Assembly (NCBI RefSeq): GCF_000009365.1
Contig: NC_008260.1
Span: 2,823,001 to 2,887,000 of the forward strand
Source: Alcanivorax borkumensis SK2
Lineage (GTDB): Bacteria > Pseudomonadota > Gammaproteobacteria > Pseudomonadales > Alcanivoracaceae
Direction: 5' to 3'
Length of the DNA: 64,000 nucleotides
Shown: piece by piece, positions 40,001-47,529 of the stretch
Position numbering within the stretch: position 1 is the stretch's first letter
Layout: each line of letters begins with the position of its first letter
Translations under genes and position numbers: made by a program
The notes under the pieces: model-generated
What the model saw: only the letters and a program-made list of their open reading frames with translations
Told to the model about the DNA's origin: nothing
The model's database searches: none

Positions 40001-40132
40001 GAAGGTAAAGGGGGGATCTTCACTCTGGCCCAACTTGCCATAGGAAATGGCCCCCAAGGCGCCGAGCAAAATAATGGCATAAAGCACTAGCGTTCGGTTT
40101 TTTAGCGCCCATTCGGAGAGATTGAACGACAT
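37067..40132 (-). CDS. RND efflux pump inner-membrane transporter
   Basis: 1021 aa, normal for the HAE family. Twelve membrane helices in two repeats with large periplasmic loops; the proton-relay Asp pair is in LGLMVDDAIIAVEMM. Among two nearby ATGs I choose 40132 (MSFNLSEWALKNRTLVLYAI) because AAGGGGAG is about eight bases upstream; the ATG at 40138 is too close. It expels hydrophobic or amphiphilic compounds using proton motive force, with the lipoprotein at 40146 as adaptor and TolC (12232) as a possible outer-membrane exit. Substrates cannot be predicted. Confidence 0.94.
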   Translation of the reverse strand: MSFNLSEWALKNRTLVLYAIILLGALGAISYGKLGQSEDPPFTFKLMTVNTLWPGASAEEVSRQITERVEKKLMETGDFERITSYSRPGQSLVMFKARDDMRSKDITDLWYQVRKKIGDIRHTLPQDVQGPFFNDEFGTTFGNIYALTGKGFDYAIMKDYADRLQLALQRVDDVGKVELVGLQDEKIWVEIANTKLASLGIPLITVQQALQSQNAVSDAGFFETPSSRVRLRVTGEFTSVDDIRNFPIQVENRTLRLGDIARVYRGFSDPPQPRMRFMGENAIGIAVSMKDGGDILKLGENLDRTFAKLQQSLPIGMELRQVSDQPAAVEAGVGEFVQVLMEALVIVLLVSFFSLGWRTGLVVALSIPLVLAMTFAAMKYFDIGLHKISLGALVLALGLMVDDAIIAVEMMAIKMEQGFSRIKAAGFAWTSTAFPMLTGTLITAAGFLPIATAQSSTGEYTRSIFQVVTIALLASWVTAVVFVPYLGEKLLPSLARRDASGDVHDPYQKPFYRRFRSWVERCVRYRKTVIGLTVGIFVFSIILFSAVPQQFFPPSGRLELMVDMKLEEGASLTATQAKALRLEEMLGENDMIENYVGYMGSGSPRYYLSLDQKLPAASVAQFVVLTRNVDDREQVRDWLINTLDREFPAVRTRVSRLENGPPVGYPIQLRISGEHIPQVRELARRVAEKVRDNGQTANVHLDWEEPSKVVRLIIDQDRARTLGITTSDLSTALQASLSGVAVSQYREDNELINVEVRGDSHERHALGLLGNLAVQTASGRSVPLNQVATLESGFEEGIIWHRDRLPTVTVLADVKGDVLPATLMQQIMPELSQVQADLPPGYLLEVGGTVEESARGQKSVNAGMPLFILVVITLLMLQLRSFPLSLMVFITAPLGLIGVTFFLLLFQKPFGFVAMLGTIALAGMIMRNAVILVDQIGQDMEQGLTAWDAIIESTVRRFRPIVLTALTAVLAMIPLSRSVFFGPMAVAIMGGLIVATALTLLFLPALYAAWFRVKEEHADAQ

Positions 40133-40145
40133 AGTCATACTCCCC

Positions 40146-41363
40146 TTATTGGTCCGCGTCCGGACCTGACTGCGCACCGGTTTCACTATTAGATTCTACA
40201 GCTCCGGTAGATTCTAGCTGCGAAGCCAAAGCGGTTTGCTTCAGATCTAACCGGCGATTCTGACGGTCCACAGGGATCACAGCTTGCCCTTCACGTAGCA
40301 AATGCGTGCCTGCACTGACAACCCAATCCTGCGGCTGCAAACCCCGCAGCACTGGTACTATCTGTTCCTGGTAGGGTCCCACTTCCACCGGCGCCTTATG
40401 CACAAGGCCCGTATCTGGGTTTATCACCCACACATAGGTAGCCTCGCCTTCAGCCGTCAATGCCGATAGCGGGATACTGAGTATATCTGCATTCGCCACA
40501 CCGCTAACAAAGACCCGGGCAGACTGGCCCAGATCTGCGCCGACCGTCGTATTCTCAAAAGCAACCCGAGCTTCAAAGGTTCGCGAGCGAGGGTCCGCCG
40601 CAGGAGACAATTCCCGAATTTTTCCTTCGAACACTTGACCGGGCCGGGACCACAACTCGATGCCCACCGGCATACCAATTTTAAAATGGCCTACATCCTG
40701 TTCCGGCAGATCAATACGCACTTCACGGTCGCCATCCACAGCCAGCACAAACACCGCCTGCCCTGCTGCAACAACCTGACCAGCTTCCGCCAAACGCTGT
40801 GCTATCACGCCATCACGGGGAGCTTTCAACGAGGCATAGTCTGCCTGATTACGAGCCACATTCAGGTTAGCCCGCGCCTGACGCAATTGCGCCACACTAG
40901 CGTCATAACGACTCTCAAATGAGTCAAATTGGGAACGGCTAATCACATTGCGTTCCATCAGTTCGCGGTAGCGTTCCAGTTCACTATTGGCCAACTTGTG
41001 GTCAGCTTGAGCGGAGGCCATCTGGGCACGGGCAGCATCTAGCTTCAAACTCACATCATCCGTATCCAGCTTGGCGAGCACCGTGCCTTCACTCACCCGA
41101 TCCCCCACATCCACCAACCGTTGGCTAATCTTGCCACCGATACGGAAGCCCAGTTCCGGCTCATAGCGGGCGCGAATTTCTCCGGGAAATACATCCTGGG
41201 TAGGATCCGCCGAGAGAGGCTGGGCTACCAACGCCGGGCGGGCAGGTACCTTGTTTTCAGACTCAGGCTCTGAGCAACCCTGCAAAGACAACAGCCCTGC
41301 CGCCATTCCCGTGGCAATCAACCCCGGCAGCAATAAAGAACGAAACATGACAGGCACCCTCAT
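40146..41363 (-). CDS. RND periplasmic membrane-fusion lipoprotein
   Basis: 405 aa from ATG 41363 (GAGGTGGG at good spacing). Lipobox LQGC with Cys30. Barrel-sandwich and alpha-hairpin domains: GFRIGGKISQRLVDVGDRVSEGTVLAKLD and its return strand YASLKAPRDGVIAQRLAEAGQVV. The C-terminal stretch of about 40 residues is polar and Ser/Glu-rich. It bridges the RND pump and the outer-membrane channel. It is 13 bases upstream of the pump gene on the same strand and divergent from the TetR regulator across a palindrome. Confidence 0.93.
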   Translation of the reverse strand: MRVPVMFRSLLLPGLIATGMAAGLLSLQGCSEPESENKVPARPALVAQPLSADPTQDVFPGEIRARYEPELGFRIGGKISQRLVDVGDRVSEGTVLAKLDTDDVSLKLDAARAQMASAQADHKLANSELERYRELMERNVISRSQFDSFESRYDASVAQLRQARANLNVARNQADYASLKAPRDGVIAQRLAEAGQVVAAGQAVFVLAVDGDREVRIDLPEQDVGHFKIGMPVGIELWSRPGQVFEGKIRELSPAADPRSRTFEARVAFENTTVGADLGQSARVFVSGVANADILSIPLSALTAEGEATYVWVINPDTGLVHKAPVEVGPYQEQIVPVLRGLQPQDWVVSAGTHLLREGQAVIPVDRQNRRLDLKQTALASQLESTGAVESNSETGAQSGPDADQ

Positions 41364-41432
41364 TATTGATCCCACCTCATTAAGTGGCTCTGCTTGTGAT
41401 GCAGATTCTGCCGGGCTTAACTTGCCGGCATG

Positions 41433-41450
41433 CTATACTCGGCAGTATAG
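41433..41450. promoter_or_regulatory. Palindromic operator of RND/TetR pair
   Basis: CTATACT-CGGC-AGTATAG, perfect 7-bp arms with a 4-base spacer, in the 122-base gap between the pump operon and the tetR-type gene. Each arm contains TATACT, a -10-like hexamer, on opposite strands, so a bound regulator would cover both promoters. Confidence 0.7.
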
Positions 41451-41485
41451 TAATTTTATTAAACTGAACCGTCCAGTATTGAAAT

Positions 41486-42136
41486 ATGATTGACAGTGTT
41501 TCCCCAGATCAACCCAATCCTCGCGGGCGCCCTAAAGACCCGGCAAAGCGCACCGCCATCCTTAAGGCGGCTACAGCGTTGTTTCTCAAGCATGGGTTTA
41601 CCGGCACTAGCATGGATGCCGTGGCCAAGCAGGCTGGTGTCTCCAAACTCACGGTTTATAGCCATTTTAGTGATAAAGAGACGCTATTTTCGTCAGCGAT
41701 TGAGACGACATGTCACAACTTACTTCCCATGCCTATCTTCGCACTGGAACCGCACCTTTCGATTCGCGCCACCCTGACCAAAATTGGCCTAGCGTTTCTA
41801 CAACTGATTCATACACCCAAGGTAGTTGAACTACAGCGACTAATGACCAGCCAAGCGACACAGGACCCGGCCATGTCACAGCTATTTTTCGAGGCTGGGC
41901 CACAACGTACCGTCACCGCCATGGAAAACTTGGTACGCAAAGGTAATAACATTGGGCTCCTGCAGGCGGACAACCCCAAGCAAGCCGCAGAGAATTTCTT
42001 CAGCTTGCTGCAAGGCTGTGAGCACATGCGCGTGATGATCGGCTGCAATGCGCCCATGACAGCCAGCGAAGCGAAACCCCATGCCGAACAAGTTGTAGAT
42101 ATGTTTCTGCGGGCTTACGGGAAGGAAAAGGAATAA
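41486..42136 (+). CDS. TetR-family transcriptional regulator
   Basis: 216 aa. N-terminal helix-turn-helix (AILKAATALFLKHGFTGTSMDAVAKQAGVSKLTVYSHFSDKETLF, residues about 24-68), preceded by a basic PRGRPKDPAKR arm. The C-terminal ligand domain is helical and matches the AefR/AcrR-type C-terminal region (ENFFSLLQGCEH). It is divergent from the RND operon with the palindrome at 41433-41450 between them, so it is most likely the pump's repressor. Confidence 0.93.
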   Translation: MIDSVSPDQPNPRGRPKDPAKRTAILKAATALFLKHGFTGTSMDAVAKQAGVSKLTVYSHFSDKETLFSSAIETTCHNLLPMPIFALEPHLSIRATLTKIGLAFLQLIHTPKVVELQRLMTSQATQDPAMSQLFFEAGPQRTVTAMENLVRKGNNIGLLQADNPKQAAENFFSLLQGCEHMRVMIGCNAPMTASEAKPHAEQVVDMFLRAYGKEKE

Positions 42137-42195
42137 TCACGTTTAGCGGGAAAACCAAAGTTCATCACGAAGCGCAAGATATCCGGAACCTGGCT

Positions 42196-42563
42196 ATCCA
42201 ACACACCTCGCGGCTCAATCCCGGAGACACCGCTGGTGTCAGCGCCCACGGAGAACTCACCGCCGAGGACTACCGAAAAGTACTAGCACCGGCCATCGAA
42301 GGCGCTCTGAGCCAGCACGACAAAATTAACCTGCTCTACGAAATCGGGCCCACCTTTGACAGTTTCTCAGCCGGAGCCATGTTGCAGGATGCCTTGGTCG
42401 GCCTTCGTCACCCGCTCAGTTGGCACCGCATCGCCGTCGTCACCAGCCACGACTGGATCAGCAATGTCGCTCAACAGGCAAGCGCGCTGATTCCCGGCGA
42501 AGTGAAAGCCTTTAAATAGAGGCCGAACAGAAAAACGCACTGGCCTGGTTGGCGAGCGAATAA
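42196..42563 (+). pseudogene. Decayed SpoIIAA-like (STAS/UPF) gene
   Basis: Not a normal ORF. Frame from 42196 to 42516 reads GELTAEDYRKVLAPAIEGAL, INLLYEIGPTFDSFSAGAML and HRIAVVTSHDWISNVAQQAS, the pattern of the SpoIIAA-like family. It stops at TAG 42517. The expected C-terminal AEQKNALAWLASE then follows in another frame (42519-42563), which implies loss of one base. There is no ATG, GTG or TTG at the expected N-terminus; the codon where a start should be is ATC at 42196. Family proteins are about 120 residues, matching the total. It lies just after tetR on the same strand. Confidence 0.75.
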
Positions 42564-42640
42564 GGCAAAGCTTCGCACTGTTAACGGCGAATATATCAAC
42601 ACCATGGCATGGCAACTTACTTTGCCTTTTATTTACTCGT

Positions 42641-42668
42641 GGCTAGAAGCTCACAAGCGCTTCTAGCC
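42641..42668. other. 10-bp inverted repeat at end of GAF gene
   Basis: GGCTAGAAGC (42641-42650) and GCTTCTAGCC (42659-42668) with an 8-base loop; it includes the stop codon of the GAF gene. No T-tract follows on either strand, so the role in termination is uncertain. Confidence 0.5.
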
Positions 42669-43106
42669 CGCCCACCGTACGCTCAACTTGAGCGCATCCA
42701 ATAAATCCCGGCCTCCGTTGTGAAGCTCCCTGATATCTTTCAGAAAAAACGTTTTTTTCACCCTTGTTTGCACCACCAACACACCGTAGAGGACGCTGTC
42801 GCATTCCAGCGGAATGCCCAGGTAACTGCGGAAATGTTCTTCATCCGAACCGGGCACATAGAAATAATCCATATGAGCCTGCACGTCCCGCGCCACCACA
42901 GTACTTCGGGTGCGAGCCACCTTGCCTGTCAATCCTTGGCTATACGTTAGAGTAGCCCCCAGCACACGCTGATTCAGACCACTGGTGGCAACGATTTCCA
43001 AGCTTTTTCGGCTGCTATCGGCCTGATACAGGCTGCACACCTGCACGTTCAATTTCTTCCTCACTGCATCCACACGGGCATGCATAAAATCCGGGGGTAA
43101 AGACAC
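42663..43106 (-). CDS. GAF-domain protein
   Basis: 147 aa, essentially one GAF domain (residues about 10-140): LNVQVCSLYQADSSRKSLEIVATSGLN, TYSQGLTGKVARTRSTVVARDVQAH and YLGIPLECDSVLYGVLVVQTR. This is most like the N-terminal GAF of PtsP (EI-Ntr). There is no kinase, cyclase or DNA-binding domain attached. It may sense a small ligand and act through protein contacts. It is isolated, with a 613-base region upstream. Confidence 0.85.
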   Translation of the reverse strand: MSLPPDFMHARVDAVRKKLNVQVCSLYQADSSRKSLEIVATSGLNQRVLGATLTYSQGLTGKVARTRSTVVARDVQAHMDYFYVPGSDEEHFRSYLGIPLECDSVLYGVLVVQTRVKKTFFLKDIRELHNGGRDLLDALKLSVRWAG

Positions 43107-43719
43107 GCGACCACCTCTCTGTTCGCCAGCGTGAATGTCAGCTCTCTATACCTTTCAATTTTCGTGCCTGCGGGCCATGCGCCCAGCAAATCAGGACGCC
43201 CCTGCACATACTCTACACTATACGCGCCCCCCTTTTGTGGAGCCCTGCGTTGTCAAAAAAAACAAAAACCGAGGCCGAGATCGTGATTTTTCTTTTTCCC
43301 GACCCGACGAAGATCGCTAGCCAGAGCTGTAGGCCCGCCCGCTAGTCCAGCAGGATAAATGATTGCATCCTATCACCGAAGAATTAGCCGCCTTCGGAAA
43401 GGCCTGATCGCTGGGGCCGCGGGTGCCGGTTGTCGCGCAGGCCCGTTTCGCTATGTGCGGGAAATTAATGCGGGGGGGCGTCGTGTTAAAACGTGTCTGG
43501 AGGTGGGCCGCATCAGCGTGAATGGTGTCGACATGATCTCCTAGAATGACGACGGAAAAACGGGAGCAAAAGAACAGCGCCGGGCACAAAAAGTGCCAAG
43601 TATGGCCATAAGAATGACCGCGCACTGGGTGCTGGCCTGTGACGGGCTCAGATCATCATACCCAACCATCAACGCCGTGACTTTCAGGAACAGCGCGCGA
43701 AATCCAGCCGTAGAGACGG
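43107..43719. other. 613-base region without a recognised gene
   Basis: Open frames here are short and contradictory: a 61-codon plus-strand frame at 43359-43544 and an antisense one of 102 codons at 43317-43625. Neither has family features or a good ribosome-binding site. A possible -10 (TATACG near 43219) is seen. This could be a degraded gene or hold a small RNA. Confidence 0.4.
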
Positions 43720-44916
43720 CTAAAGACTGAACAACACGCGGCAGAACCAGGTTTTCAGGTAGGCGGTTTCTGCAATGGCCGGGTGCACAGGATGGTCCGG
43801 CCCTTGCCCCTCATAACCCACCACCTGAATACTGCGGTCAATATGGCGAGCGCTGCTATGCACCACCTCAAGCAAGCGCTCTGCAGGCATATGCATAGAA
43901 CAAGAGGCTGATACCAGGTACCCACCCGGCTTTACTAATCGCATGGCCAGCTCATTAATGGCGTGGTAACCGGCCAAGCCGTTCTTGAAATCTTTCTTGC
44001 GCTTGATAAACGCTGGCGGATCCAGAACTACCAAATCGTATTTTTCACCGTCAGCGATCAATTGCTTCATAGCCGCAAAAGCATCGCCCTGAATGCTCCC
44101 CACGGTATCGGCAACACCGTTCAGCTGCGCATTACGGTGCACATAATCCGTGGCGATTTCGGAACCATCCACACACGTCACCGATTCCGCCCCGGCCAAT
44201 GCCGCTTGCACGCCCCAACCGCCACAATAACTGAACACATCCAACACACGAGCACCTTTGGCCAGCGCCTGCATTTTCTGGCGAGCAGCTCGGTGGTCAT
44301 AGAACCAGCCGGTCTTTTGCCCTTCCGCTAAGGGCGCCACAAAAGCCGCACCATTTTCAGTGAGGCTGATTTCATCCAACAACTCGCCTTTCAACGCCTT
44401 GGTATAACGGTCTAAGCCTTCAAATTCACGGGCAACGGCTTCGTTCTTGGCGATAATATGGGTTGGCGCCAGCACCGCATCCAGGGCACTAACAATCACG
44501 TCAAGGTGGGCTTCCATGGCACCGGAACCGGTCTGCACCACCAGCACATCGTTGAAGCGATCCACCACTAGGCCGGGTAGACCATCTGCTTCGCCGTAAA
44601 TCAACCGGTAGCAGGCATCGTCAAACAGTTGTTCCCGCAAGGTCAGCGCTTGCTCAATACGCTTTTTGAAAAAGCTACGCGACAGCGCCTGCTTCACATC
44701 ACGGCTATACAGACGCGCCGCAATCAATGAATGCGGGCTAAGCAGGGCGCGCCCCAACGGTTTGCCACGGCTATCTTCCAGTACACAAGTACCGGCAGAC
44801 AAATCCTTAAGCGGGGTATGTCGGGTATCAATCTCGTTGGCATAAACCCACAAGTGGCCCGCTTTCAGGCGACGTTCTTCATTTTTACGCAGGCGAATAA
44901 CGGTTGGTTCAGTCAT
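43720..44916 (-). CDS. rlmI: 23S rRNA m5C1962 methyltransferase RlmI
   Basis: 398 aa from ATG 44916 (MTEPTVIRLRKNEERRLKAGHLWVYANEID); the frame to 45012 is not credible. N-terminal PUA domain (about 1-75), central domain with AGWFYDHRA-type residues (KTGWFYDHRA) and a Rossmann methyltransferase with VLDVFSYCGGWG SAM site, LDPPAF motif and the catalytic Cys in SASCSMHM. It methylates C1962 of 23S rRNA. Same strand as amtB-glnK but separated from amtB by a strong terminator, so it has its own promoter. Confidence 0.92.
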   Translation of the reverse strand: MTEPTVIRLRKNEERRLKAGHLWVYANEIDTRHTPLKDLSAGTCVLEDSRGKPLGRALLSPHSLIAARLYSRDVKQALSRSFFKKRIEQALTLREQLFDDACYRLIYGEADGLPGLVVDRFNDVLVVQTGSGAMEAHLDVIVSALDAVLAPTHIIAKNEAVAREFEGLDRYTKALKGELLDEISLTENGAAFVAPLAEGQKTGWFYDHRAARQKMQALAKGARVLDVFSYCGGWGVQAALAGAESVTCVDGSEIATDYVHRNAQLNGVADTVGSIQGDAFAAMKQLIADGEKYDLVVLDPPAFIKRKKDFKNGLAGYHAINELAMRLVKPGGYLVSASCSMHMPAERLLEVVHSSARHIDRSIQVVGYEGQGPDHPVHPAIAETAYLKTWFCRVLFSL

Positions 44917-45074
44917 GGTGCACACATACTGCTGGCCGGAAAGGGAGCGATGATAGCATAGGGGAGGAATGGCACGGTCAACCACTGCGCAGTGCTGCGC
45001 ACAAAAACACAAAGCGGCACTGGCAAGAAACGCCTATAGCCGCATTGTAGAAAACGCAAAAATCCGCCACTCAC

Positions 45075-45108
45075 AAAAAAGCCCCGACCAACCGGCCGGG
45101 GCTTTTTT
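45075..45108 (-). terminator. Rho-independent terminator of glnK-amtB
   Basis: AAAAAAGCCCCG (45075-45086) and CGGGGCTTTTTT (45097-45108) with a 10-base loop, 34 bases after the amtB stop on the minus strand. It can also act in the plus direction. Confidence 0.9.
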
Positions 45109-45142
45109 GTTGCATGACGCGTGTTGCTTGCTGCGCCTCTTA

Positions 45143-46390
45143 TTAACCCTTAACAAACTCAGGGTAGGCTTCCATACCGCAGTCCGCGATATCCATGCCT
45201 TCGTACTCTTCTTCCTCGCTAACGCGGATACCCATTACCACTTTCAGGATGCCCCATACCACCAGGCTTGCAACGAACACCCAAGCAAAGATAGTCACTG
45301 CACCGATCAGCTGACCAGAGAAGCTTGCGCCACCATCGTCGGTCAGCGGGTTGGTGATCGGAACCAGCATCAAGCCGAGGAAACCAACTACACCATGCAC
45401 GGAGATCGCACCCACCGGATCATCGATCTTCATCTTGTCCAGAGTCAGGATGCTAAATACAACCAGCACGCCACCCAAGGCACCGAACAGGGTTGCCTGC
45501 AAAGCAGTCGGGGTAGAGGGCTCCGCAGTGATCGCCACCAGCCCTGCCAAGGCGCCGTTAAGCAGCATGGTCAGGTCGGCTTTGCCGAACAAGATGCGAC
45601 CAACAATCAGCGCAGCAATGGCACCACCGGCAGCAGCCGCGTTAGTGTTCATGAACACAACCGCCACCGCGTTGGAGTCACCGACACTGGACGTTGCCAG
45701 CACAGAGCCACCATTGAAACCGAACCAGCCCAACCACAGGATGAAGGTACCCAGTGCGGCCAATGGCAGGTTAGAACCCGGGATGGCGTGTACTTCACCG
45801 TTCGGGCCATATTTGCCTTTTCGTGCGCCCAACAGCAGAACACCAGCCAAGGCAGCAGCCGCACCCGCCATGTGAACGATGCCGGAACCGGCGAAGTCAG
45901 AGAAGCCCTGGTCGCCCAAGTTATACAAACCGAACACATCCGCACCACCCCACGTCCAGGAGCCTTCCAGCGGATAGATAATGCCGGTCATAACAACCGC
46001 GAAGATCAAGAATGCCCACAACTTCATCCGTTCTGCCACCGCACCAGATACGATGGACATGGCCGTTGCGACAAACACAACCTGGAAGAAGAAATCAGCA
46101 GATGGTGCGTAGGTAGCCGCTTCTTCTGCGCCAGCAACCCCGTCGCCCACAATCCCAGAAAGGAAAATAGCACCGTCATACATGATCGCGTAACCGCACA
46201 CCATGTACATGATGCTGGCGATGGCAAACAGGGCCACGTTTTTGGTGAGAATTTCCGTGGTGTTCTTGGCGCGCACCAGGCCCGCTTCGAGCATGGCAAA
46301 GCCGGCAGCCATCCACATAACTAGCGCGCCACAGATAAGGAAATAAAACGTATCCAGCGCGTATTTCAATTCAAAAATTTGGTTTTCCAC
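45143..46390 (-). CDS. amtB: Ammonium transporter
   Basis: 415 aa, 11 membrane helices. Conserved pore His pair at 173 (GSGIVHMAG) and 332 (SVHGVVG), with family motifs GFAMLEAGLVRAKN and WLGWFGFNGGS. It lacks a cleavable signal sequence at its N-terminus (MENQIFELKYALDTFYFLICG), unlike E. coli AmtB. It carries ammonia across the inner membrane and is blocked by GlnK. It lies 73 bases downstream of glnK on the same strand. This is the normal glnK-amtB operon. Confidence 0.95.
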   Translation of the reverse strand: MENQIFELKYALDTFYFLICGALVMWMAAGFAMLEAGLVRAKNTTEILTKNVALFAIASIMYMVCGYAIMYDGAIFLSGIVGDGVAGAEEAATYAPSADFFFQVVFVATAMSIVSGAVAERMKLWAFLIFAVVMTGIIYPLEGSWTWGGADVFGLYNLGDQGFSDFAGSGIVHMAGAAAALAGVLLLGARKGKYGPNGEVHAIPGSNLPLAALGTFILWLGWFGFNGGSVLATSSVGDSNAVAVVFMNTNAAAAGGAIAALIVGRILFGKADLTMLLNGALAGLVAITAEPSTPTALQATLFGALGGVLVVFSILTLDKMKIDDPVGAISVHGVVGFLGLMLVPITNPLTDDGGASFSGQLIGAVTIFAWVFVASLVVWGILKVVMGIRVSEEEEYEGMDIADCGMEAYPEFVKG

Positions 46391-46463
46391 AATGCAACCC
46401 TCCGAAAATGGAAGCGTGTTCTCTTAAAGCCCTGGCATGGGTCAATTCAAAACACGGTAAAAC

Positions 46464-46901
<438 letters not shown>

Positions 46902-46905
46902 TTAG

Positions 46906-46922
46906 TGCACGACCCATGCCAG
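46906..46922 (-). promoter_or_regulatory. Sigma-54-type promoter of glnK-amtB
   Basis: On the minus strand CTGGCATGGGTCGTGCA: TGGCAT, five bases, GTGCA, two bases from consensus with invariant GG and GC in place. It predicts a start near 46895 and a leader of about 93 bases to the glnK ATG. Confidence 0.7.
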
Positions 46923-46999
46923 TTTTAAAAAATCATGCTTTATCAGTCACTTGCATCACAGCCTGGATTCATCATCCAGCCCAAGCGCGCCATTATAGC

Positions 47000-47031
47000 G
47001 CACCACAATGGGGCAGGATCCAGGTTGGTGC
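47000..47031. promoter_or_regulatory. Two NtrC-like boxes upstream of glnK
   Basis: GCAC-N7-GGGC at 47000-47014 (seven of eight core bases) and GATC-N7-GTGC at 47017-47031 (six of eight). They are 80-110 bases upstream of the -24 element, between glnK and the divergent ubiK. Confidence 0.5.
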
Positions 47032-47113
47032 AGAATGTCTGCCTGAGCAACCCGGTGCCTCACCCCCGCACACCGTGCTACCATCCGCGCATCATTACAA
47101 GGACGCCGTTGTT

Positions 47114-47362
47114 ATGCCTGATCAACCCTTCATCGACCGCCTTATGGCCGACATCAGCCGCCGCCTGCCTACTGACCTGGGCGGGTTGCGTAGCGAAGTA
47201 GAACGCAACGTACGCGGCGTGCTGGCAGAAACCGTCAGCCGGCTGGATCTGATTACCCGTGAAGAGTTCGATATCCAGCAGCAAGTATTGCTGCGCACCC
47301 GCGAAAAACTGGAAGCGCTGGAGAAACAGGTAGCCGAACTGGAAAAAGCACAGGACGCCTGA
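47114..47362 (+). CDS. ubiK: Ubiquinone biosynthesis accessory factor UbiK
   Basis: 82 aa from ATG 47114 (MPDQPFIDRLMADISRRLP). Family pattern: amphipathic N-terminal helix, EVERNVRGVLAETVSRLDLITREEFDIQQQVLLRTREKLEALEKQVAELEK ending in a coiled coil. It helps the Ubi complex in late ubiquinone synthesis; the E. coli relative is YqiC. It is divergent from glnK and 167 bases upstream of comM. Confidence 0.9.
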   Translation: MPDQPFIDRLMADISRRLPTDLGGLRSEVERNVRGVLAETVSRLDLITREEFDIQQQVLLRTREKLEALEKQVAELEKAQDA

Positions 47363-47529
47363 ACTACAGCACACTTTCACTGTGGAAGCTTGCCTGCAAG
47401 CGCCCCCGGCTGCAGCCATCGCTTGGTGCGCCCAGCCCTTTTCCTACAGCCAGCATCTACACCAGCCTACAGGCACCCTGACCCCCACCCCGTACACTGC
47501 TTCACAGCCCATTGAATTTGTGAGGTATC

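Noticed and set aside
42641..42668. Rho-independent terminator for the GAF gene
   Set aside because: The stem is good but no T-tract follows on either strand; listed only as an inverted repeat.
43317..43625. 102-codon minus-strand frame in the 613-base gap
   Set aside because: No ribosome-binding site or recognisable motif; overlaps an equally plausible plus-strand frame, so both are probably chance.
44969..46324. 451-codon plus-strand frame
   Set aside because: It is the antisense frame of amtB; His/Gln/Thr-rich composition and no family features.
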